From CAYVZU01 sp964455935 (GTDB taxonomy: Bacteria; Fibrobacterota; CAYVZU01), in the NCBI GenBank assembly GCA_964455935.1, contig CAYVZU010000076.1, positions 1-18,993 on the forward strand: DNA of 18,993 nucleotides, written 5' to 3'. The notes under the pieces were generated by a model. It was not told the origin of the DNA, made no database searches, and saw nothing but the letters and a program-made list of their open reading frames with translations. Every line of letters begins with the position of its first letter. Positions within the stretch are counted from its first letter, which is position 1. Of the stretch, positions 7,353 to 13,803 are shown one piece after another. Both the position numbers and the translations under genes were made by a program.

Positions 7353-8522
7353 CTATAGCGTTGCGTGGCGTTGGGCGATCTCGGCGGCCAGGGCATCCAG
7401 CGCCGCGAAATCCTTTTCGCGCGGGAAGCCCTTGCACATCACGCCGGGAATCAGTTCGGCTTTCAAGTCCGGCAGCAGAGTGCCAAGCCGTTCCACCGCT
7501 TTGCCGGCCCATCCATAGGTGCCGATGACGGATGCAAACCGCAACTTGGGCCGGAGGGCATTGGCAAGAAACGCGGCATAGGCCGCGGCCGGATGGGGTC
7601 CCACCAGAACCGTGGGCGTGCCCACGATGAGCGTGGCCGCATCCACCAAAGCCATGGCCAGCTTGCCCAGATCAACCCCCGTCAGATCGAATTGCAGAAC
7701 ATGGATCTTGTGTTGGGTTAAGGTTGAGACCAAATGCTCGACCATTCTGCGCGTGCTGCCGTGCATCGAGACATAGGCCACAACAGCCTCGTTCTTGGGT
7801 TTGTCACTGCTCCAGTCGCGGTAGGCATCCAGAATCCACTGCGGCTGGTTATATGCCGGTCCATGGCTTGGGGCAATGATGGAAACCTGCAGATTGGCGA
7901 TCTTGCGCAAATGACCCTGGATGGGGGTGCGGAAAGGCATCATGATTTCGGCGTAGTAGCGCTTGGCTGCTTCCGCCACCAGCGAAGGATCCTGGGCGTA
8001 GAGTTCGTTGGTGGCCAGGTGCGAGCCAAAGAAGTCGCACGTGAACAGGATCCGGTCCTGTTCAAGATAGCTGACCATGGTTTCCGGCCAATGCACCCAG
8101 GGCATATGGAAGAATCGCAGCGTCTTTCCCCCAAGATCGAAGGTCTGGCCGTCGGCCACCTCCGTAATCCGTTCGGCCGGGACCAGAAGATGATCGATCA
8201 GCAGGGCTTTGCACTTGGGTGTCGCCAGGACCTGGGCCTGCGGGTACCAGGCCAACACGTCCGGGAGGCTGCCCGAATGGTCCTGCTCCGCATGATGGGC
8301 GACCACGTAATCGATTCGTTCAACGTTCGCCAGTTGTTGCTGCAATACATGCACCTGCGACGGGTCAACCGTATCGAGCAGGACGGATTTTTGTGCCCCT
8401 CGAATCAGGTACGAATTGTAGCTGGTTCCATCGGGCAGCGGAATCAGCGAGTCAAAAAGGCGCCGGTCCCAGTCGACTGCGCCCATGGCATATACGTTTT
8501 GTGCTAATTCTCTCGGCTTCAC
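7353..8522 (-). CDS. fprA: Flavodiiron protein, FprA family (A-type flavoprotein)
   Basis: A 389-residue cytoplasmic enzyme reducing O2 to water and/or NO to N2O at a diiron site, with electrons passed through FMN. The N-terminal metallo-beta-lactamase-like domain (1-240) has the full ligand set: HAEQDH (His77, Glu79, Asp81, His82), His144 in WVHWPE, Asp163 in TCDFFGSH and His220 in PSHGP. The C-terminal flavodoxin domain (about 245-389) opens with the FMN phosphate loop SMHGSTRRM and has GTPTVLVGPHP and GTYGWAGKA. No rubredoxin or flavin reductase domain is attached, so a separate electron donor is needed. The start is GTG with AAGGAGG 7 nt upstream. It is third in the minus-strand cluster. 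O2 versus NO preference cannot be read from the sequence. Confidence 0.95.
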   Translation of the reverse strand: MKPRELAQNVYAMGAVDWDRRLFDSLIPLPDGTSYNSYLIRGAQKSVLLDTVDPSQVHVLQQQLANVERIDYVVAHHAEQDHSGSLPDVLAWYPQAQVLATPKCKALLIDHLLVPAERITEVADGQTFDLGGKTLRFFHMPWVHWPETMVSYLEQDRILFTCDFFGSHLATNELYAQDPSLVAEAAKRYYAEIMMPFRTPIQGHLRKIANLQVSIIAPSHGPAYNQPQWILDAYRDWSSDKPKNEAVVAYVSMHGSTRRMVEHLVSTLTQHKIHVLQFDLTGVDLGKLAMALVDAATLIVGTPTVLVGPHPAAAYAAFLANALRPKLRFASVIGTYGWAGKAVERLGTLLPDLKAELIPGVMCKGFPREKDFAALDALAAEIAQRHATL

Positions 8523-8619
8523 GGTGCCTCCTCCTTAGTTTTCTGTCTCGGGTGCTCGTTTGTCAGGCTCATCGGAATTTGTGTTCTTGTCAGCCCGGTT
8601 TGCCAGATTTTCGGGCGTG

Positions 8620-8886
8620 TCACCGCGGCCGGCGGCCTCCCCCCGACCGGGGCCGCTTCGCATTCAGGTAAATGCGATACGCGCTTTCGCCCACGCAGGA
8701 TTCCGCTTCCTTACACCAGTCCAGGCAGCAAGAGCCCATATCGCGGCTCAGGTCTTTTGCGCATCCCGTGCAGCGGATGGTGACCTCGTCGGTCCAGATC
8801 TCATTGCGGGTTCCGCAAAATTGGCAGACAATCTCTTCGGGAAGCGGTTCCCGAAAGAAAGCGGCGCCGGGACAGGCTGACTTCAT
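8620..8886 (-). CDS. Small Cys-rich zinc-ribbon-like protein
   Basis: An 88-residue cytoplasmic protein. Two CxxC pairs (Cys21/Cys24 in CQFCG, Cys39/Cys42 in CTGC) form a zinc-ribbon or rubredoxin-like knuckle pair. Cys53, 54, 58 and 64 and an N-terminal ACPG (Cys5) follow, with a basic Gly/Arg tail. Similar small Cys-rich proteins occur beside ferredoxins and hybrid-cluster or flavodiiron genes in anaerobes, from memory of the family. It could be a metal-binding partner or electron carrier for the adjacent flavodiiron protein; this is inferred. The ATG at 8886 has AGAGG 6 nt upstream; the in-frame ATG at 8892 directly abuts that site and is less likely. Only 10 bp separate it from the upstream ferredoxin-like gene. 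Confidence 0.75.
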   Translation of the reverse strand: MKSACPGAAFFREPLPEEIVCQFCGTRNEIWTDEVTIRCTGCAKDLSRDMGSCCLDWCKEAESCVGESAYRIYLNAKRPRSGGGRRPR

Positions 8887-8896
8887 GGCCATCCTC

Positions 8897-9739
8897 TCAC
8901 GCAGTCACCCAATTTTCGGTCAGGATCTCGCCCTGAATCCCCACCACGGTGCATTTGATAGGGACTTTGCGCGCGGCCTCGGCAACGGCTTTTTGAGCCA
9001 GGGCCAGCAGCCCGCGGCAGCACGGAACCTGCATGATCATAACGTGCAGCGTGTTGATTCCGGCATGATCGATGAGCGCCTTTAGCTTCTCCAGGTACAC
9101 TTCCTGTCCTTCATCCAGCTTTGGGCAGGCGATGGCCAGGGCTTTGCCGCTGAGGTAATCATGAAAATTTCCCAGCGCGAAAGCTACACAATCGGCGCTT
9201 AGCAGGACGTCCTTTCCCTTGTAGGCCGGCGACATGGGCGACATCAGATGAAGTTGAACCGGCCAATGCGTGAGCGAAGATTCCCGCGGCCCAGTAGTCT
9301 GCGCTTGCGGTTTCTTTTCGAAATGCATGGCGCGGGCTCCGGGGCATCCCGTGTGTGCCGCCTCCGCAGGTTCGGAAAAGCCAAAGCCGGATGGGATGGA
9401 AACACCCTTTTCGGCCAGGTAGGAGAGAGCCTGTTTTAGATACGCCGTCTCGCCGTGGTCTTTCAGGTGAAGCAGATGGGCCTTGATTGTGTTGGGACCC
9501 TGGCGCACGATGTTTTCCATGACGCGGCGCTCGTCATAGGCTTCGGCCTCGCGTTCCTCGATTGTGATGGCCTCCTCGGGGCAGTGTCCCAGGCAGGCTC
9601 CCAACCCGTCACAGAAAAGGTCGCTGATCAGCCGTGCCTTGTTGTCGATCATTTGGATCGCCCCTTCCGGGCAATTGGGAATGCATTGGCCGCAGCCCGT
9701 GCATTTCTCCTGGTCGATATTGATGATCTTTCGTTTCAT
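8897..9739 (-). CDS. 4Fe-4S ferredoxin-like protein of the FrdX/Hcp-associated type
   Basis: A 280-residue cytoplasmic iron-sulfur protein. The N-terminus is a bacterial ferredoxin domain: CTGCGQCIPNCP gives Cys13, 16, 19 and 23. The second site, CDGLGACLGHCPEEAI, gives Cys43, Cys49 and Cys53 in an unusual Cx5Cx3C spacing. The rest (60-280) is a helical domain with further Cys at 132, 184, 205, 240, 241 and 263, including a vicinal VPCCRG pair, so more clusters or thiol chemistry are possible. This architecture is common next to hybrid-cluster protein or stress regulators in anaerobes (family knowledge). The ATG is preceded by AAAGGAGGT. It is the first gene of the operon, about 70 bp downstream of a TTGAC-N4-GTCAA operator. 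It may feed electrons to the flavodiiron protein. Confidence 0.85.
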   Translation of the reverse strand: MKRKIINIDQEKCTGCGQCIPNCPEGAIQMIDNKARLISDLFCDGLGACLGHCPEEAITIEEREAEAYDERRVMENIVRQGPNTIKAHLLHLKDHGETAYLKQALSYLAEKGVSIPSGFGFSEPAEAAHTGCPGARAMHFEKKPQAQTTGPRESSLTHWPVQLHLMSPMSPAYKGKDVLLSADCVAFALGNFHDYLSGKALAIACPKLDEGQEVYLEKLKALIDHAGINTLHVMIMQVPCCRGLLALAQKAVAEAARKVPIKCTVVGIQGEILTENWVTA

Positions 9740-9780
9740 GGCCAACCTCCTTTGGTTCAACAGACCTTCTTCACAGCAAT

Positions 9781-9786
9781 AAGATA
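9781..9786 (-). promoter_or_regulatory. -10 element of the redox operon promoter
   Basis: TATCTT on the minus strand puts transcription start at about 9774. The centre of the upstream FNR-like palindrome then falls exactly at -41.5. No good -35 hexamer is present, as expected of an activator-dependent class II promoter. Confidence 0.6.
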
Positions 9787-9808
9787 GTGCATCGGGGTTA
9801 GCTCCGCA

Positions 9809-9822
9809 TTGACTTAGGTCAA
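9809..9822. promoter_or_regulatory. FNR/DNR/HcpR-like operator, perfect palindrome
   Basis: TTGACTTAGGTCAA is a perfect 5-4-5 inverted repeat matching the Crp/Fnr half-site form TTGA(T/C). It lies between the ferredoxin-like gene and the divergent Crp/Fnr gene, closer to the former. The recognition helix of that regulator carries E-x-x-S-R, the residues that read TTGA half-sites in FNR. Confidence 0.8.
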
Positions 9823-9862
9823 CTGCAATTATTCAGCTTCTGGCACCAACCAATAGAAATTT

Positions 9863-9918
9863 GTCATTCCGACGAGTCCGCGAGGAGTTAATCTTGCAGC
9901 TTAGTCAAGATTTCTCGC
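9863..9918. repeat. Degenerate intergenic dispersed repeat with hairpin
   Basis: The stretch opening GTCATTCCGA and closing AGATTTCTCGC resembles a dispersed intergenic repeat seen in many bacterial genomes (GTCATTCCGAGCG..GAGGAATCT..AGATTTCTCGC type, from memory). GCGAG (9880-9884) pairs with CTCGC (9914-9918) and ATCTTG (9891-9896) with CAAGAT (9906-9911). Copy number in this genome is unknown. Confidence 0.5.
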
Positions 9919-10053
9919 ATTCGCCCACGGCAGGCTGAATAGTTACGGTCAACTTAAAAATATACCAATCTCCGCAATGGGAATCTTTTGGAAAGGGATT
10001 TGCAGGGGCTCGGTATGCCGCGACTGTCTTGCTCCAATCTTCCTTTTCGAGAT

Positions 10054-10073
10054 GGACATGGCATGCCATGTCC
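10054..10073. repeat. 20-bp perfect palindrome in the divergent intergenic region
   Basis: GGACATGGCA is followed at once by its exact inverse. Flanked by T on the left and CCTACA on the right, it resembles the core of dispersed palindromic units. It could also bind a dimeric regulator upstream of the Crp/Fnr gene. No other copy was noticed in this window. Confidence 0.6.
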
Positions 10074-10162
10074 CTACAGCCGTCCTCCGGTTTGGCTGCC
10101 ACTTTCCTGACCGATCTCGAACCGCTTGACTCTGCACTGGGCCGTGAAGATCTTTCTTTTTC

Positions 10163-10837
10163 ATGAATATCGAACAACTGCTTGAAATTGCCGACTTTTT
10201 CAAAGACATTTCGAGCCAAAACAAGCGGGCTATTGCCGGAATCTGCATTCCCAAGAACGTGAAGCGCCAGGAGGTCCTTTTTACCGAAGGCCAGAAGGGC
10301 CATTTCATGTACCTCTTGGGCTCGGGCAATATTCAGCTGTTCAAGCTGACACCGGACGGCCGCGAAGCCGTAATCAAGATCCTCAAGCCAGGCGAAATAT
10401 TCGGAGAGGTCGTTCTGTTCGAAAAGGACAGCTATCCGGTCAACGCGGCGGCTCTTCGCGATAGCCTTGTCTACCTCCTTCCAAAACGTCAGTTCACCTG
10501 CCTGCTGGAAGGAGAGGCCTTCCGCAACGATTTCATTTCCATGCTGATGCGCAAACAGCGCTACCTTGCGGAGCAGATTCTTTATCTCACCGCCTTTGAT
10601 GTGGAAGACCGGTTTTATCGTTTTTTACGCGAACATTTTGGGGAACGGGAGCAGGTTCACATTACGCTTTCAAAAAAGGATGTGGCGGCGGCCATAGGGA
10701 CAATCCCGGAGACCTTCTCGCGATTGCTTCTCAGACTCAAGAAAGAGACAGGGTTGAAATGGGATGGGGAGATTCTGGAACTGAAGAAAGGATTCTGGAA
10801 AGATCGTCACGAACAGGTCTCTGACGAAAATCCTTGA
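10163..10837 (+). CDS. Crp/Fnr-family transcriptional regulator
   Basis: A 224-residue DNA-binding regulator, probably of the divergent redox operon. The N-terminal cyclic-nucleotide-binding-like beta-roll (about 10-125) has FTEGQKGHFMYLLGSGNIQLF and PGEIFGEVVLF. A long dimerisation helix (about 122-145) leads to a winged helix (150-215) with recognition helix IPETFSRLLLRL; Glu183, Ser186 and Arg187 match the FNR-type E-x-x-S-R reader of TTGA half-sites. The FNR iron-sulfur cysteines are missing (only Cys28 and Cys113), so it is not a classical FNR. The closest types are DNR/HcpR-like NO or redox sensors, possibly haem-dependent; this is inference. No clear ribosome-binding site precedes the ATG. 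hldD follows 62 bp downstream. Confidence 0.9.
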   Translation: MNIEQLLEIADFFKDISSQNKRAIAGICIPKNVKRQEVLFTEGQKGHFMYLLGSGNIQLFKLTPDGREAVIKILKPGEIFGEVVLFEKDSYPVNAAALRDSLVYLLPKRQFTCLLEGEAFRNDFISMLMRKQRYLAEQILYLTAFDVEDRFYRFLREHFGEREQVHITLSKKDVAAAIGTIPETFSRLLLRLKKETGLKWDGEILELKKGFWKDRHEQVSDENP

Positions 10838-10899
10838 GACCGGCGGGTTGGAATGGCTACTTTTCAGGCTCGACTACTCGGTTCCATGAGGAGAAAATT

Positions 10900-11871
10900 A
10901 TGATCATCGTCACGGGCGGGGCGGGGTTTATTGGCAGCGCGCTGATCTGGAAGCTCAACCAGATGGGCGAGACCAATATTCTTGTCGTGGATCACCTGGG
11001 TACAAGCGACAAATGGAAAAATCTGCGGCGATTGCGTTTTTCCGACTATCTGGAAAAAAGCGACTTCATTCAATTTATCCGGTCGGGCGTTTTCAACCAG
11101 GCCTCCATCAAGACCATTTTTCACCTTGGGGCCTGTTCCAGCACAACCGAATCCGATGCGACATATCTGATTGACAACAATTATCGTTACACAAAAGAAA
11201 TGGCCGAATTCGCGGTCTCCCGCGGCATCCGTTTTATCTATGCTTCCAGCGCGGCCACCTATGGCAACGGCGACAAGGGCTATAACGACATCGAAGAGCA
11301 GGTTCCGCAGCTCACTCCGCTTAATATGTACGGCTATTCGAAGCAGTTGGTCGATCTGTGGGCTTTGCGCAAAGCCTACCTCAAGCGCATTGTGGGGCTT
11401 AAATACTTCAATGTGTTCGGCCCCAACGAATATCACAAGGGCGACATGCGCAGCATGGTGCTTAAGGCCTTTGAGCAGATCCAGAAAACGGGCAAGGTGA
11501 ATCTGTTTAAGTCCTACAAGCCCGAGTTTGCCGACGGCGAACAGAAACGCGACTTCCTCTACATTAAGGATGCCGTGGACATGACTCTGTTCTTCTTTCA
11601 GCATCCCGACATTAATGGGCTTTTCAATATCGGCAGCGGCTCGGCTTCGACATGGAAGCAATTGATGGAAGCCCTGTTCGGCGCGCTGGGCCAAAAGTCC
11701 AACATCAATTACATCGATATGCCCGAATCCATTCGGAACCAGTACCAGTATTTTACGCAGGCCGAAATGGGAAAGATTGCCAAAGTTGGCTACGCGAAAC
11801 CGGTTACGACCCTGGCCGAGTCCGTCAAAGATTATGTGGAGTATCTGAAGACGGGATCGTATTTGGGCTGA
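10900..11871 (+). CDS. hldD: ADP-L-glycero-D-manno-heptose 6-epimerase
   Basis: A 323-residue cytoplasmic SDR-family enzyme converting ADP-D-glycero-D-manno-heptose to the L-glycero form for the LPS inner core. The NAD(P)-binding Rossmann motif is TGGAGFIG (5-12). IFHLGACSSTTESD, YASSAATYG (Ser116/117) and MYGYSK (catalytic Tyr144/Lys148) match HldD, as do GLKYFNVFGPNEYHKG and QKRDFLYIKDAV. Family members are usually 310-330 residues. The frame is open upstream to 10834, but the ATG at 10900 has GAGGAG 6 nt before it and begins MIIVTGGAGF as the family does. It implies a heptose-containing LPS and hence an outer membrane. Other heptose genes are not in the window. Confidence 0.93.
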   Translation: MIIVTGGAGFIGSALIWKLNQMGETNILVVDHLGTSDKWKNLRRLRFSDYLEKSDFIQFIRSGVFNQASIKTIFHLGACSSTTESDATYLIDNNYRYTKEMAEFAVSRGIRFIYASSAATYGNGDKGYNDIEEQVPQLTPLNMYGYSKQLVDLWALRKAYLKRIVGLKYFNVFGPNEYHKGDMRSMVLKAFEQIQKTGKVNLFKSYKPEFADGEQKRDFLYIKDAVDMTLFFFQHPDINGLFNIGSGSASTWKQLMEALFGALGQKSNINYIDMPESIRNQYQYFTQAEMGKIAKVGYAKPVTTLAESVKDYVEYLKTGSYLG

Positions 11872-11896
11872 CGTCCAACGTCAAACGTTCAGTCAT

Positions 11897-13069
11897 TTAC
11901 GGAAATAGTTCCAGCTGCCTTGCCGCTTCCTCTTTGAGCTTCTGTTCGAGTTTCTTGCGATCCTCGAAAAAACGCAGAGAGATTTTTTCCAGGCCCAGGG
12001 ATTCCCAGCCTTTGCCCATATTGGCGATGTGCAGGGGAATCTTGAGGTGATTTCGCAGAAACGCCTTTCCGCGCGATGTAATCTGTTTGCATCCCTTGTC
12101 CCCCCCGTCTTCAACCAGCGCCCATGGCTCGTAGCTGAGTTTGTTCACGCTTGTCCACGCCGCGGGACTGACCTCGGCCAGGACGATTTGCGGATCGTGC
12201 GGCCCCGGAGGCAGGGAATCAAAGACCCGGAGCATCTCGACATAATGCGGGTGGAAGCGTTCGGTCCGTACTTTTGCGCGCGGGTTGCGGCAGACCGGAA
12301 TCGTGTCTTCATCGTGGCCGCAGAACCAGCGAAACCGTGTTGCGGAAGCAGGCACAAGTCTGGCGGAGGACCGGCGAAACTGGTCAAACGGGATAAAGCG
12401 CTCGGATACCGCGAAGTTGGGCGGCTGAGTCAGAAATTGGCTTAGTCCCTGGGCCGCGGGGCTTGGGCCTCCCGATTCGGTCTGCGGCCCGGCCGAGAAA
12501 AAGGCCGCCAGGGACCAGGGAATATCACACGGCATGGGCAGGCCCTGGTCTTTGGCGCTGCGCAGCGAGCGCAGGAAACTCCGGCCCTCGGACTCATTGC
12601 CTGAATTGCCGCGGGCATCCCAAACAAAAAGCATGGAGGCCGAGCGCACAACACCCGCGAGCTGGAAGAATGCCTGCCAGCCCTGCACGGTAAAAGGATT
12701 GATCACGCCCGAAGGCAGATAAGACGAATCACGGAGGCAGAGAATGGATTTTCCGTTAACGAATTCGGTGCGGCCGCAGAAATATACAAACAGGTGGTCG
12801 CCCTCGCTGAGTTGGTATGTATAGCTCTCAAGGAACCGGTGAAATTCCCCGTATGTTGGATTGAGCAGCAGGCGCGATTTCTCGCTCTGGCAAATGGCGG
12901 TCTCGGATTTCGTGACAAGATCGAAGAGTCGCGAAGTATTGTCCGTTGCCCCAACGACCTGCGGCAAGTGGGCATAATCCTCCACGCCCACGCAAACGGC
13001 AACAGCCCGGCCGGGATCGAAAAACCCTCCGGCCTGTCTGCGAGTCTTTTTTCCTGGTGTCTTTGGCAT
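11897..13069 (-). CDS. Caspase-like (C14) fold protein with both catalytic residues apparently lost
   Basis: A 390-residue protein. Residues 20-220 follow the bacterial caspase-like fold: AVAVCVGVEDYAHLPQVVGA with TDNTSRL (strand 1, helix 1), GDHLFVYFCGRTEF (strand 3) and SMLFVWDARGNSG (strand 4), then AAFFSAGPQTESGG. In active members these regions read YFSGHG and DACHSG. Here Arg100 is at the His position and Arg153 at the Cys position, so it is predicted to be a non-peptidase pseudoenzyme. Residues 270-350 (IVLAEVSPAAW, ALVEDGGDKGCKQITSRGKAFL) look like a winged-helix domain, and the end (365-388) is a charged helix. No signal peptide. No ribosome-binding site precedes the ATG; the upstream DNA is AT-rich. 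It converges on hldD with a 25-bp gap. Function unknown; a scaffold or regulatory role is a guess. Confidence 0.7.
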   Translation of the reverse strand: MPKTPGKKTRRQAGGFFDPGRAVAVCVGVEDYAHLPQVVGATDNTSRLFDLVTKSETAICQSEKSRLLLNPTYGEFHRFLESYTYQLSEGDHLFVYFCGRTEFVNGKSILCLRDSSYLPSGVINPFTVQGWQAFFQLAGVVRSASMLFVWDARGNSGNESEGRSFLRSLRSAKDQGLPMPCDIPWSLAAFFSAGPQTESGGPSPAAQGLSQFLTQPPNFAVSERFIPFDQFRRSSARLVPASATRFRWFCGHDEDTIPVCRNPRAKVRTERFHPHYVEMLRVFDSLPPGPHDPQIVLAEVSPAAWTSVNKLSYEPWALVEDGGDKGCKQITSRGKAFLRNHLKIPLHIANMGKGWESLGLEKISLRFFEDRKKLEQKLKEEAARQLELFP

Positions 13070-13192
13070 CTATACTGAAAGTAAAATATTATGAGTACAA
13101 CAAAGAATGGCTTTCTCCTGCCCATCTTGCGCGCAGTTTGGACGCGATCCTCCGAACAGCGCACCGGAAAAGCGGCAGGAATAAAATAGTCG

Positions 13193-13221
13193 TTGACACA
13201 AAAGACAGGCGGAGTTATTGT
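13193..13221 (+). promoter_or_regulatory. Sigma70-type promoter for the membrane protein/receiver pair
   Basis: A perfect TTGACA (13193-13198), a 17-bp spacer and TATTGT (13216-13221). The predicted start is about 13228, which is the A of the ATG, so the transcript may be leaderless. A GGCGGAG at 13209-13214 lies 13 bp from the ATG, too far to be a good ribosome-binding site. Confidence 0.6.
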
Positions 13222-13227
13222 CTCTCC

Positions 13228-13803
13228 ATGACCAAGCTCCAATGGAAGCGCTATTTTCTTGTGCTGACTGCGCTGGTCATCCTGCGCGCAGCGGATCTGA
13301 CTTTGACCTTCATTTACACCCCCGACCTGAGCAATGAGTGGAATCCGGTTGTTTCGCACTTTAATGCGGCCTGGTTGGGAATGTTGGTGATCCAGTTTCT
13401 GATTCTGTCCATGGTTGGGGCGCTCCTGTATTTTTATTTCACATACAAGGGAATCGCGATGCCGGCGAACCTGGCCTATAACGATTTTGTGCACGTCTAC
13501 TTTTACGGAAAACTCCAGACGGGACTAAAAAAAGTCTTCAGTATTCCGCGAAACCTGCGTGGGTTGCTGGCCCTCAATGGATTTGTCCTTACGGCGGTGG
13601 CCCTGGGGGTAAGCGTTTTTGCCGTGGCGCACAATTGCCTGATGCTGAATGGGGTCCGTCCCTACGTGGAATTCGTGAATCGTCACTACAATCTTTATTT
13701 TCCAATTGTCTATCTGGGAATGGCTGCGATGGCCACCTACGGATTTTTGTATGGCGAGTATCGAACCTATCAACGAAATTCTGCGCCGGGAGATCGACGA
13801 TGA
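13228..13803 (+). CDS. Four-helix integral membrane protein of unknown function
   Basis: A 191-residue inner-membrane protein not assigned to a named family. Four hydrophobic segments are visible at about 9-30, 48-72, 112-137 and 155-176. A conserved-looking loop, AADLTLTFIYTPDLSNEWNP, joins the first two; DLxLT with a following NP recalls small DUF5658-like membrane proteins, a weak match by eye. A cytoplasmic-looking basic loop (95-111) sits in the middle. The frame is open upstream to 12946, but that part is antisense to the caspase-like gene and has no membrane character; the ATG at 13228 is placed by a strong promoter. Its stop overlaps the next start (ATGA), so it is coupled to a response regulator and may take part in sensing. 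Confidence 0.7.
   Translation: MTKLQWKRYFLVLTALVILRAADLTLTFIYTPDLSNEWNPVVSHFNAAWLGMLVIQFLILSMVGALLYFYFTYKGIAMPANLAYNDFVHVYFYGKLQTGLKKVFSIPRNLRGLLALNGFVLTAVALGVSVFAVAHNCLMLNGVRPYVEFVNRHYNLYFPIVYLGMAAMATYGFLYGEYRTYQRNSAPGDRR

Noticed and set aside
7327..7512. N-terminal extension of the DUF6448 frame
   Set aside because: It overlaps the end of the flavodiiron gene, is Arg-rich and non-exported, while the ATG at 7326 has AAGGAGG and starts a clean signal peptide.
7734..8507. A 257-codon plus-strand open frame opposite the flavodiiron gene
   Set aside because: It is antisense to a gene with all diiron and FMN motifs and shows no recognisable domain.
9948..9956. A second FNR-like half-site (GGTCAAC)
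   Set aside because: There is no matching TTGAC half at the right distance, so it is not a palindromic operator.
10126..10154. TTGACT-17-GATCTT as promoter of the Crp/Fnr gene
   Set aside because: The -10 hexamer is poor and the predicted start would fall at the ATG; the support is too weak to list.
10864..11694. A 276-codon minus-strand open frame opposite hldD
   Set aside because: It is a shadow of the conserved epimerase and has no family features.
11868..11892. Inverted repeat CTGACGT/ACGTTCAG between the convergent hldD and caspase-like genes
   Set aside because: The stem is short and bulged with no T tract, so a terminator call is not justified.
12946..13227. N-terminal extension of the membrane protein frame
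   Set aside because: It runs antisense into the caspase-like gene and precedes a strong promoter for the ATG at 13228.
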